From contig CAVDHB010000016.1 of NCBI GenBank assembly GCA_963608705.1, positions 1 to 40,922 of the forward strand: a stretch of DNA of 40,922 bases, read 5' to 3'. Below are positions 25,817 to 33,688 of the stretch, in pieces. A program made the position numbers and the translations under genes. The stretch comes from CAVDHB01 sp963608705 (GTDB lineage: Bacteria; Bacteroidota; Bacteroidia; Bacteroidales; Bacteroidaceae). The notes beneath the pieces were generated by a model, which was not told where the DNA came from, did not search any database, and saw nothing but the letters and a program-made list of their open reading frames with translations. How positions within the stretch are numbered: the first letter of the stretch is position 1; each line of letters begins with the position of its first letter.

Positions 25817-27688
25817 TCAGAGTGTATATTTTCGGAATTGCTTAAAGACGAATTTCTTGGTTTCTGTATCGTCAGGATTCTCTGTCACTTTTCGTTCTGT
25901 AGTAGAATATACGCAGGGAATGTCTTCCTTTTGCAGAATGCGCACTAATGCATAAGTGAATCCCATTTCTCCCATGACGTGTACAGTTACTTTCCGTTCT
26001 TTAGCTTTCTCCATAATGTTTCGTGCCACTTCCTCTGCTTCATTTTCCACCTGTTCATCCGTCCAGTCGGGATTAATATTGGGGAATTTTATGTCCTCAA
26101 TAGTTCCGTAGTTCTTGGCGGTTTCAAGTTGTCGACTGTCCCATTTTGAGGACGGATGATTGGTTAAGTTGAGGAATAGCTTTTCTTTTTCTGCATCATT
26201 TAAAGAGGTCATGTCCGTTGGAAAGGTTAATTTGTCATCCGTTAATAATGGGAATATTTCATCTATATAATTTCTAAGTCTTTTCTCGAATGTGTCATAA
26301 TTATCTCCTCCGTCAGCATGGTCGAGTTGATTCCGATAGCCTGTATACTTTTGATAGGTCTTATTAAGATTATTAAGCCAGGTTGTTTTTAAGAATGTAT
26401 GTACTATGGCATCATTCTTTTTCAGAATGCCTGTCCATTCAGTGTCATCTTGAAGTTTATCGTTAGATATCCCTAATAAAGAACTCCAAAAATCTCTGTA
26501 GTTAAGTGCTTGAGTCTGCTCTTTTATACCCTGTATAAGTAATTGATAAGATTCAAATCTCTGACAGAGAATTGTGATAACACCTTCTTGACAAAGTGTG
26601 AATCCCTGTTGAATCAAGTGATACTTATGACATAGTTCAACAGCCTCACGTATGTTACGACAGTCATTCGCTTTAAAATTCTGAATAGACTCTTTCAGTT
26701 TGTCTATTACAGGTGTTGCCGCTTTTAAGAATGATACATTGTAACATGCGTTCAAGTTATCTTGAGCCTGTTGTAGATTTTTCCCCTCTATGATTTTTTC
26801 GAGCCTACAAGTGGATAGATCATCTTCAAAGCTACTGATTGCATTGGTGAATTTTTGAAGATTGTCTCCAAGTCTTCTTTCAGATTTAGTCTTTCCAGAA
26901 AGTTCACTATCTTTTAGATTCTCAATATATTCATTCAGTTTATCCACCTTTCCATAACTACTGAAATCTGCAGTACCAATAGTTAGGTCTTGCAATTGGG
27001 CTATAGAAGTCAGCTCCATGATAGGAGCTTTGTCTTTTGTGGAATCTCCATCTTCAGATATTTTTCGTCCTTCATAATTGCCATAAGTAATAGACTTTAC
27101 AGTCACATCCTTTAAGAACTTTGCATAGCTGCAAAGCACTAATAGAAGCATGGGAAGATAACGGAAACTATGGGTTAAATCAATGTAGAGTTGGTCACCT
27201 TCTTCTAATTCATCATAGATTGTGGAGAAAATAGACCAAATTTCGTCTTGGCTATTTCCATTTTCAATGTCCAATTTTCTCCATTTCATTGGTAAATGCA
27301 AATTCTCAAGGACGGCTTCTAAACCTTGATAAGGTTCCATCTTTTTTGTACGGGGATAGAATCGTTCACTGATGGTTTTGTTCCAATTGAGTTCTTTGGA
27401 ACCTCGTTCTCCTTTGGTCGTACAGATAATGACACAATCCTTTTCCGTCCACTTTGCTTGTTCTGCTAGGCGTTGGGCTTGGTAAGGATGGATTTTTTCT
27501 TTTGCAGACCTTTTGAGAATCCTTTTGGGGCTTTCGAGTAGGTATTTAATTGTCGCTTCTTGAATAAAACGTGTAGAACATTCAAAATTATCCATTTTGG
27601 AAGTGTATACACATTCATTGTAAAACGATGTACCTAAAATTGAAATGAAGACTTTTCTTGGGTTGGTTTTGCTTTGAGTTTTATTCAT
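25817..27688 (-). CDS. Csx1/TM1812-type CARF-HEPN ribonuclease with extra C-terminal module
   Basis: This 623-residue protein is a cyclic-oligoadenylate-activated RNase. The N-terminal CARF domain (about 10-240) shows FISILGTSFYNE near the start and YIDLTHSFRYLPML (168-181), the ligand-pocket motif of the TM1812/Csx2 branch. A helical region leads to the HEPN active site R-N-x3-H (Arg452-His457, YRNQLDHADG). After a linker comes a separate small alpha/beta module (about 566-623) beginning KVTVHVMGEMGFTYALV and ending FRKYTL, which resembles small stand-alone CRISPR proteins of the Csx20 kind; that match is from memory. The gene follows the 731-residue RAMP gene by four bases. It is AT-rich. 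Confidence 0.87.
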   Translation of the reverse strand: MNKTQSKTNPRKVFISILGTSFYNECVYTSKMDNFECSTRFIQEATIKYLLESPKRILKRSAKEKIHPYQAQRLAEQAKWTEKDCVIICTTKGERGSKELNWNKTISERFYPRTKKMEPYQGLEAVLENLHLPMKWRKLDIENGNSQDEIWSIFSTIYDELEEGDQLYIDLTHSFRYLPMLLLVLCSYAKFLKDVTVKSITYGNYEGRKISEDGDSTKDKAPIMELTSIAQLQDLTIGTADFSSYGKVDKLNEYIENLKDSELSGKTKSERRLGDNLQKFTNAISSFEDDLSTCRLEKIIEGKNLQQAQDNLNACYNVSFLKAATPVIDKLKESIQNFKANDCRNIREAVELCHKYHLIQQGFTLCQEGVITILCQRFESYQLLIQGIKEQTQALNYRDFWSSLLGISNDKLQDDTEWTGILKKNDAIVHTFLKTTWLNNLNKTYQKYTGYRNQLDHADGGDNYDTFEKRLRNYIDEIFPLLTDDKLTFPTDMTSLNDAEKEKLFLNLTNHPSSKWDSRQLETAKNYGTIEDIKFPNINPDWTDEQVENEAEEVARNIMEKAKERKVTVHVMGEMGFTYALVRILQKEDIPCVYSTTERKVTENPDDTETKKFVFKQFRKYTL

Positions 27689-27692
27689 AATC

Positions 27693-29888
27693 CTACTTTT
27701 TTATGCATTGTTTGAAAAGTTCTTGAGCTATATCAGAATTTGTCCATACCTCAATGGTTTTCCAATAAGCACTCTCTAAGTTTTCTAATTTCTTCTTTGC
27801 TCTCTTTTGATTTGTATCCAAATCTTTCTCGTTGTAGTCTCTGTACAATCTTAGTAAGAAGTCTCTTAACTGACTGATGTTTGGTTCATCAAGTTGTTCT
27901 TTCCCATTATTTCTCAGCCATGTACTAATTTTACTTTGGGCGTCTTTGAAGCTGTTTATTCTGAATCTCCCCTCCTCATTTGTTCTTTGAAGAAAAGACA
28001 ATCCCGCTTGATTTTGACGTTCCTCGTATGCAGTCCTTAGCCAGTCTGGAAAGTTTATTAACTCTAGATAAGGTTGTAATGCATATTTAGGACTGTTATC
28101 TCTCCCACTTTTTACTTCCACGAAATTGCCTAATTCCATGTAATCAAACTGCTCATTCCTCGTGACGGGGCAAGATGACAAGGCTAGTAACTCTTTGATG
28201 CTTTCAGATTTTAGCCAATCATTTGAAAAATTATTCATTTCTTTTTCAAAGACTTGCATATAAAATTTTGCATCTTTCTCCTCTTCATTTACTAACAGAG
28301 GATTAGCTTTAAGTTCGCAAGCAATCACTTTTACTTTTCCGTATCCGTAAGGTTTTGCTCCACCTAATAAGTGGAAACAATGGTCTGTGTTCCCATGGAA
28401 GGTTATAGCTGAAAGCAATGCTCCTAATTCCACTTCTTTTAGGTTGTGGAAGTGTACTGTACATTTGAATTCGGTATCTTGGGAAAGTGGAGTTATTTTA
28501 CTTTTTATATTCTCATTGGGTGAATCTTCATTCTTCCAAGTTCCATTACGGACATAATATCTTTTCCACCCAGCAATCATGCCATCATTATAAGTCTTAT
28601 ATTCTCCTACCAATTCGTCTGTGCCAGGTTTTCTTTCTTGGTGAATGTATATCGGATAATATGAAGCTTTTGGATTATTCAAAATAAGAGGTATTTCTTC
28701 TTCTTTGCCAACCCATTTCGTTACCTCTCCGATAGAAAATTGCACTCTTCCTTTTAATGCATTTTCTCCTTGGCTATATCCGAAAATACAGTCGGCCAAA
28801 TCCAAACCCGCTTTCTGCTTTGTAGTCAATGTCTTTTCAACTCTATTACGGTAAGGCAGCTTATATAGATAAGAAAGTCCAAAGTCATATATTTTCCCCT
28901 CCTTAATTCTAAAGAAAACAGGCATTCCCTTATGGCCAATGGCCTGTTGATATTCCTCTGATGTATAATACTTCCAATCTTCCGAATCTTGATAGATAAA
29001 ACGGTATTGATCGAAGTCATCTAACGTATAATGATTTGACTGATTTTCTGGATTAGAAAAAACAAATTCATAGAATTTTCCAGCTTGGGTATCACCTTTA
29101 CAGCGGGGAAACTTGCAAGGTCCCACTTGTCCTGTAAGTACAATGGTTCCCTTGATATTTCCATTTATATCATGTTTAACTCTTGTGTTAAAAGAATTTT
29201 GATTCTTGCTGTCAAGAAGACTTCCTTGAAATCTACAGATCTTTTTGTCAATCAGCTCTTTCCCAAGTCTTTTATATTTGTATACAGCTGTTTTCGGATC
29301 ATATTCCTTGGAATCTATCTTTATTTTTTGATTCAGATTTATGCGGGGCCTCTTTTGAGTTGGTGGATTTATTTTAAACAAATCTAGGAGTCCTTTCTTT
29401 CTTTCAAAGAATTTATCCACTTCGTCCAATCCAATACGGTAAGGTGTGCCACAGTCTACAATGATATATTGTTTAGTATCATCATCGTACTTTAACCATC
29501 CACAATGAATATCGCCTTGTTTGGATTTAAGTGTATAAAGCTTGCTATTATACCATTCTCTCTGTGCAAATCTACTACTTGGATCAACAGTTATTTTCCC
29601 AAACGAGAGAATCTTCAGTACTTGACGTATTTCTCCCTTGATAGAAGAACCGGGGATAAAATAACAATTATGTCCATCTTTAGAGATATGACTGAAAGAA
29701 TTGTCTTCATCAGACAACTTATGTCCATTCCTTACGAAAATAGGAGTTTCCGCTTTGAACGTGATATCAATAGTGCCAGATACGCCGTCTCGAAAAGGAA
29801 TATCCATAGAGATTTTATTTGCCCATTCCGGGTGATACACCTTGTCAGCCAAAGGTACAAAGTTGAAAGGAGCTTTTATCATTGTCAT
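27693..29888 (-). CDS. Large RAMP protein (TIGR03986-like Cas7-type)
   Basis: This 731-residue protein is a RAMP-superfamily backbone component. Its opening (IKAPFNFVPLADKVYHPEWA, then TAETPIFVRNG-like and FIPGSSIKGEIRQVL at about 76-90) is the mark of the TIGR03986 family. A second RAMP-like region near 480-540 contains HGNTDHCFHLLGGAKPYGYGKVKV, the glycine-rich loop. Between them are long insertions with several lysine-rich stretches and cysteines (CKFPRCKGD). The C-terminal 200 residues are helical and charged. It probably forms one or two Cas7 positions on the crRNA; target-cleaving residues could not be assigned. Start and stop overlap or nearly touch both neighbours. It is much longer than Csm3/Cmr4 (about 210-300) and is AT-rich. 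Confidence 0.8.
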   Translation of the reverse strand: MTMIKAPFNFVPLADKVYHPEWANKISMDIPFRDGVSGTIDITFKAETPIFVRNGHKLSDEDNSFSHISKDGHNCYFIPGSSIKGEIRQVLKILSFGKITVDPSSRFAQREWYNSKLYTLKSKQGDIHCGWLKYDDDTKQYIIVDCGTPYRIGLDEVDKFFERKKGLLDLFKINPPTQKRPRINLNQKIKIDSKEYDPKTAVYKYKRLGKELIDKKICRFQGSLLDSKNQNSFNTRVKHDINGNIKGTIVLTGQVGPCKFPRCKGDTQAGKFYEFVFSNPENQSNHYTLDDFDQYRFIYQDSEDWKYYTSEEYQQAIGHKGMPVFFRIKEGKIYDFGLSYLYKLPYRNRVEKTLTTKQKAGLDLADCIFGYSQGENALKGRVQFSIGEVTKWVGKEEEIPLILNNPKASYYPIYIHQERKPGTDELVGEYKTYNDGMIAGWKRYYVRNGTWKNEDSPNENIKSKITPLSQDTEFKCTVHFHNLKEVELGALLSAITFHGNTDHCFHLLGGAKPYGYGKVKVIACELKANPLLVNEEEKDAKFYMQVFEKEMNNFSNDWLKSESIKELLALSSCPVTRNEQFDYMELGNFVEVKSGRDNSPKYALQPYLELINFPDWLRTAYEERQNQAGLSFLQRTNEEGRFRINSFKDAQSKISTWLRNNGKEQLDEPNISQLRDFLLRLYRDYNEKDLDTNQKRAKKKLENLESAYWKTIEVWTNSDIAQELFKQCIKK

Positions 29889-30301
29889 TTTGTTTCTTCT
29901 TTAGTGTTATTTGTTTCTTCAATTCCTAGAAATGCCCATTCCGCAGGTTGTAGCACGGGCATGTTCTGACAGAATTCATCTTTCTTCTCTCGCCAGTATT
30001 GGCGTATCTTCAGAGTCAATGCGGGATTGAAAGAGGTAATAAAAGTTTTATCCTCTGCGTCTTTGTCGGCTTTGACTGCTGTTTCCGTAATGTAATACTT
30101 GCCATCCACATACCGAATGAGATAAGATGTATTTTCTGCATTAAGCATTCCCTCGACAATGAATGGATTGGAGTTTTCTTCCACGTGAAAATTTATGGGC
30201 TTTCCATGATAGACATGAGGCTTTTCAGCATCACTCAGCCACAGATAGCCTTCTACTGGTTTCCCCTGCAATTTATCTTGAAGTTCTTGTATAGTCATCA
30301 T
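29885..30301 (-). CDS. Small type III accessory protein (TIGR04423-like)
   Basis: This 138-residue protein overlaps both neighbours by four bases, so it is certainly part of the effector operon. It reads EGYLWLSDAEKPHVYHGKPI, NPFIVEGMLNAENTSYLIRYVDGKYY, and then a helical LKIRQYWREKKDEFC segment. This matches my memory of the TIGR04423 family, known only from type III CRISPR loci of Bacteroidota, with no known role. No RAMP glycine loop or nuclease motif is present. Because no Cas11-type helical small subunit is encoded elsewhere in the operon, it is a candidate for that position, although its predicted strands argue for a different fold. Confidence 0.7.
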   Translation of the reverse strand: MMTIQELQDKLQGKPVEGYLWLSDAEKPHVYHGKPINFHVEENSNPFIVEGMLNAENTSYLIRYVDGKYYITETAVKADKDAEDKTFITSFNPALTLKIRQYWREKKDEFCQNMPVLQPAEWAFLGIEETNNTKEETK

Positions 30302-31626
30302 AACTGTTTGTTTTTAAGTTCCTTGCATGTACCATTGAAACATCCGTTTCCTCTGTTCACTCCACCACCTAATGGCAGCATTCCGTTGCACAGATCACTT
30401 AATGCTTGTTCAAATGCCTCTTTTACATCCTTATCAAGAAATGTTTCTTTCTGTACAGATATGACAAGAGTGAATGACTCTTGAGGGCGGTATTCTACTT
30501 TTTCAGAGAATAACGCTCCGTTGATAGCTCCTCCTGTGAAGTCATCTATGGCCACATGATTTAGAATTTTTTGTTCTTTAGGTGCTAGAAAAATATCTGA
30601 AAAATAGACCTTTCCCGCAGTCATCTTGCCATCGTCTTCATTGCTTCCGAACAAAGCTGTGACTGCCTCATTGGCTTCTTTTGCTTCGTATTCTTCCGCA
30701 AACCGTTCTTTTTTAAGGTTGTAATAAAAAGCGGTACGATGTGAGAGGGCACCTTTCACAGAGGTAGCAGGAATGAGTACTTGTTCTTCTTTTTCCTCTT
30801 TGAAAGACGGCTTTTCTTGATTCCATTCTATGACAGTTTCTGTGACAGGTTTCATGTCCGCTTCTTCATCTCCACAGGCTGCGCCAAACAAGAAGAAGTT
30901 ATCGGGTTTTAATGTGACATGATAAGTTGCATACTCGTCGTCATGAGAAGAATTTTTCTTATATGGCTTCAAACAATTTGGAGTTTCTTGTAAGGAGGAA
31001 GATAAGTTCAGGTACGTTGGCAAATCCTCTTCTTTTGACAAGTCTAGACTAGCTGTTTGGCAGTCTACCACCTCCATTTCACCTAGTCCGTTGTGCGTAT
31101 TCCCTCCTAAGCGGAATCCTTCGTTCCATAGTTTTTGAAGGATTTGCAGGAAATAGTTGTAGTATATTTCTTCATCTGCACACATCTCCATACGGAAGCA
31201 GAAACGGGTACCCTTGTAGACTACCTCGTTATCGAACTTTCCGTATTTTTCCACACAGCCTTTGTCTGAAATGCGGGTGTGGTGGCGGATGGGAAGATGT
31301 TTGAAATGCTGATAGAATTCATCGTCCGGGTTTTCAAGAATGCCTTCCACGGGCTTTCCGTCTTTCCCTATCATTATTCCGTCGGTGAAACTGATACGCG
31401 AGCCTTGTGTCTTGTTTTGTTTCTGGAAGCCAAAGACATCATCGGTGAATTCCTCTTTGCACAGATGCCGGATGACTCCTGTCAAGGCAGTAGCGGGAAT
31501 ATACGGCAAACCGTTCATGTCCTTGATAACAGGTGCGTCTGTCATGAGGCTCTTCCTTCCTGTCCCAATGGCAAGAGGTGTGGATGCCTCTAATACTACT
31601 TGTGCGATATATCTGTATCTGTTCAT
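30298..31626 (-). CDS. Double Csm3-like RAMP (fused Cas7-Cas7)
   Basis: The 442-residue protein has two RAMP domains in tandem. The first shows LAIGTGRKSLMTDAPVIKD followed by LPYIPATALTGVIRH and the loop RLGGNTHNGLGEMEV (about 172-186). Asp30 lines up with the RNA-cleaving aspartate of Csm3. The second begins near residue 232 and has ADMKPVTETVIEW (candidate Asp257), VLIPATSVKGALSHR, VAIDDFTGGAINGALF and the loop LPLGGGVNRGNG. It would fill two backbone positions with two potential cleavage sites. Such fusions occur in III-D relatives and foreshadow the single-chain III-E effector. The gene overlaps its neighbours by four bases on both sides. Confidence 0.85.
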   Translation of the reverse strand: MNRYRYIAQVVLEASTPLAIGTGRKSLMTDAPVIKDMNGLPYIPATALTGVIRHLCKEEFTDDVFGFQKQNKTQGSRISFTDGIMIGKDGKPVEGILENPDDEFYQHFKHLPIRHHTRISDKGCVEKYGKFDNEVVYKGTRFCFRMEMCADEEIYYNYFLQILQKLWNEGFRLGGNTHNGLGEMEVVDCQTASLDLSKEEDLPTYLNLSSSLQETPNCLKPYKKNSSHDDEYATYHVTLKPDNFFLFGAACGDEEADMKPVTETVIEWNQEKPSFKEEKEEQVLIPATSVKGALSHRTAFYYNLKKERFAEEYEAKEANEAVTALFGSNEDDGKMTAGKVYFSDIFLAPKEQKILNHVAIDDFTGGAINGALFSEKVEYRPQESFTLVISVQKETFLDKDVKEAFEQALSDLCNGMLPLGGGVNRGNGCFNGTCKELKNKQL

Positions 31627-33080
31627 TGTATCTTCCCCATTTGTGTAGCCAGATTGACTACTAATTCTTTAATATTTTTGCCATACTTGGGATCTTTAAA
31701 GATTTGCTCAAAATTCTCCAACCTATCTTTTTGCGACCATTTGTCCGCCGCCACGCCATGCTTAAGATAACCTGTACCTTCTTCGAAAAGGTATTTATAC
31801 AGTATGTCCGCATTCTCTGCCATTAGTGCAAATCCTCGGATTGTTCCCCATTGAGAAGCAAAAGTTTCACCTTTGAATAAATAGCTGTAATTATTCACAA
31901 ACTCTTCCACATCCTTATAAACTTTCAAGCTGCTTTCTTCAACGGTTTTCTTATTTTCAAGCCATTTCAATAGTACGGTGTCTTCCGTTCCTTTATTCTC
32001 ATAGGCAGGTTCATTCTTTTTCTCTTCAGCTGTGTACTTGCAAATACTATTTCCCTCTTTGGAGGCTTTCAGAAAATCAGGATTGTAAATCACTTTTCCG
32101 AATCCCTCGTTCTTATACACGCCTACGGTCTGGTCATCCGGCAAGGTAAATGTGTCAGTTTTTACTACAAACACGCTTCCCTTCTCAGTTCCGTAACGGT
32201 CTGCGTCAAAAGAATGACGTTTGGCGTTGTATGGAGCGTATTGGAAGGTACGTATCTGCGATTTTCCCCAGTCGATTTCTCCTCCTTGTATTCCCAACTG
32301 TTCAGCGGTAGGACGTGCAGTTGTCAGTCCGTATGCATCTAAAAATATGAGTCTGCTTTCCGCATAGACTATGGCATAGTTCGATGATTTGATCTCCACA
32401 AGCTCCATTGTGGATTGTGGCTCTTTAAAAGGTGTATCGATCTTCTCGATTTCCACTAGCCCGTATTGCGCCGTCTTGGAGCGTCCAAGATGTTTCTTTC
32501 CTGTGAGATGTTTTTCAACTATCGACGAGAGATTGTCATCTTTCACATCCACAGAGAACAAGAACTCGCTGCCTTTCCGCAAACACTGGTAGCCATACAT
32601 TTGGCTGTCTTTGGAACGCCGTTTCTCCTTGTCGTAGGCCGATTTAATGGCAAAGCTTGTTTCGCAGTTTACTTTCTCTGCTTCGTTTTCCTTGCGATAT
32701 ATGTAATATCCACTACGGGCTTGTTTAAGCTGCATCTTTCTCATATCCTCCGACTTAAGCGTTTCAGACGGAATGGCATAGTAAATGTACGGAGCCTTTT
32801 CAATGGATTCGAGTTTGGGATAGAACACGCAGGCGGGTACATGCAGAGAGCGGATGCCGTCTTTTCCTACATGGGCGTCTCCGAACCGTACATCCCCTGT
32901 ATGGAACAGCTTTAATTTTTCTGATGCGGATGAGTTATCGGGATATACTTCTCTCGCCACGATACCTAAGAAATTACTTCCTGGAATGAAATCTAGTGTT
33001 TGCTGACTTCCTTCTGAGGCTGAATGTTGCGAAAGAATTACGTCTGTCAGCAACTTGCATTGAAAATAGAGAGTCTTCAT
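31623..33080 (-). CDS. csx10: Csx10, Cas5-like cap subunit
   Basis: Csx10 is the Cas5-group RAMP that holds the crRNA 5' handle and is the marker of subtype III-D. The 485-residue protein shows LTDVILSQHSASEGSQ, LDFIPGSNFLGIVARE, a segment VRFGDAHVGKDGIRSLHVPA with Cys and Phe following, the first loop HLGRSKTAQYGLVEIE (about 196-211), and later QTVGVYKNEGFGKVIYNP. This pattern of an early PGS motif and two glycine loops is that of the Csx10 family. The C-terminal 100 residues are helical. Four-base overlaps join it to the Csm3-like gene before it and the double RAMP after it. Confidence 0.85.
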   Translation of the reverse strand: MKTLYFQCKLLTDVILSQHSASEGSQQTLDFIPGSNFLGIVAREVYPDNSSASEKLKLFHTGDVRFGDAHVGKDGIRSLHVPACVFYPKLESIEKAPYIYYAIPSETLKSEDMRKMQLKQARSGYYIYRKENEAEKVNCETSFAIKSAYDKEKRRSKDSQMYGYQCLRKGSEFLFSVDVKDDNLSSIVEKHLTGKKHLGRSKTAQYGLVEIEKIDTPFKEPQSTMELVEIKSSNYAIVYAESRLIFLDAYGLTTARPTAEQLGIQGGEIDWGKSQIRTFQYAPYNAKRHSFDADRYGTEKGSVFVVKTDTFTLPDDQTVGVYKNEGFGKVIYNPDFLKASKEGNSICKYTAEEKKNEPAYENKGTEDTVLLKWLENKKTVEESSLKVYKDVEEFVNNYSYLFKGETFASQWGTIRGFALMAENADILYKYLFEEGTGYLKHGVAADKWSQKDRLENFEQIFKDPKYGKNIKELVVNLATQMGKIQ

Positions 33081-33688
33081 TTTTGTACCTCCTTTCCTTT
33101 GATGTCACACCGTCCTAATCCATGAAATCGGTTCATTCCCAATCGTTTGATAAACTTCATCCCATTCAATATATCGTTAGAGAATTCAGTAGGCACATGT
33201 AAGATTTTCCCTTCCATTGTGCAAGGTATCACCGCCTCTGTCTGTCTCAGGGAATGGTCTTTGGCAATACCATCCTTGTCAATAGCGGTGGAGGCTAATT
33301 GTACATAAAGGTACTCTTGGAGTTGACCCTCTTGTATCTTCTTTTTCATTACCTCTGGAAATTCCGCATTGGTGAAGAAGGCTTCGCCTTGCTGGGACTT
33401 GTGTTCCTCGTTTCCCTGTGCCAAGTGGTCTTTATCTTCTGAGTTGCCAAAAGTTTGTATAAAATAGTTTCTTTTCTGATTCCATTGGTCTCTCAGGGAA
33501 ATGATTTCCTCCACTGCATCCCGGATTAATCCTTTCATGGTCTTTCCCGGTACGAAAGGGAAACGGTCGTAGTCTTTGATGACTAATTCATCCACATCGG
33601 CTCCAGCTGCAAGGCCGGAACCGCAATGCCAATAGCTGTAGAATTGGATTGTATAATGTATGTCCATGGTTGTTCGTTGTTTATTCAT
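33077..33688 (-). CDS. Csm3-like RAMP (Cas7)
   Basis: This 203-residue single-domain RAMP is a backbone subunit of the type III complex. It has the opening strand IHYTIQFYSYWHCGSG, then DVDELVIKDYDRFPFVPG and KTMKGLIRD, and ends with the glycine loop RLGMNRFHGLGRCDI. Asp33 aligns with the aspartate of Csm3 that cuts target RNA every six bases. The ATG at 33688 overlaps the cas10 stop (ATGAATAA), which favours coupling; an ATG at 33667 would match the family start more closely. Repeated copies could line the crRNA, or it may occupy one fixed place beside the double RAMP. Confidence 0.85.
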   Translation of the reverse strand: MNKQRTTMDIHYTIQFYSYWHCGSGLAAGADVDELVIKDYDRFPFVPGKTMKGLIRDAVEEIISLRDQWNQKRNYFIQTFGNSEDKDHLAQGNEEHKSQQGEAFFTNAEFPEVMKKKIQEGQLQEYLYVQLASTAIDKDGIAKDHSLRQTEAVIPCTMEGKILHVPTEFSNDILNGMKFIKRLGMNRFHGLGRCDIKGKEVQK

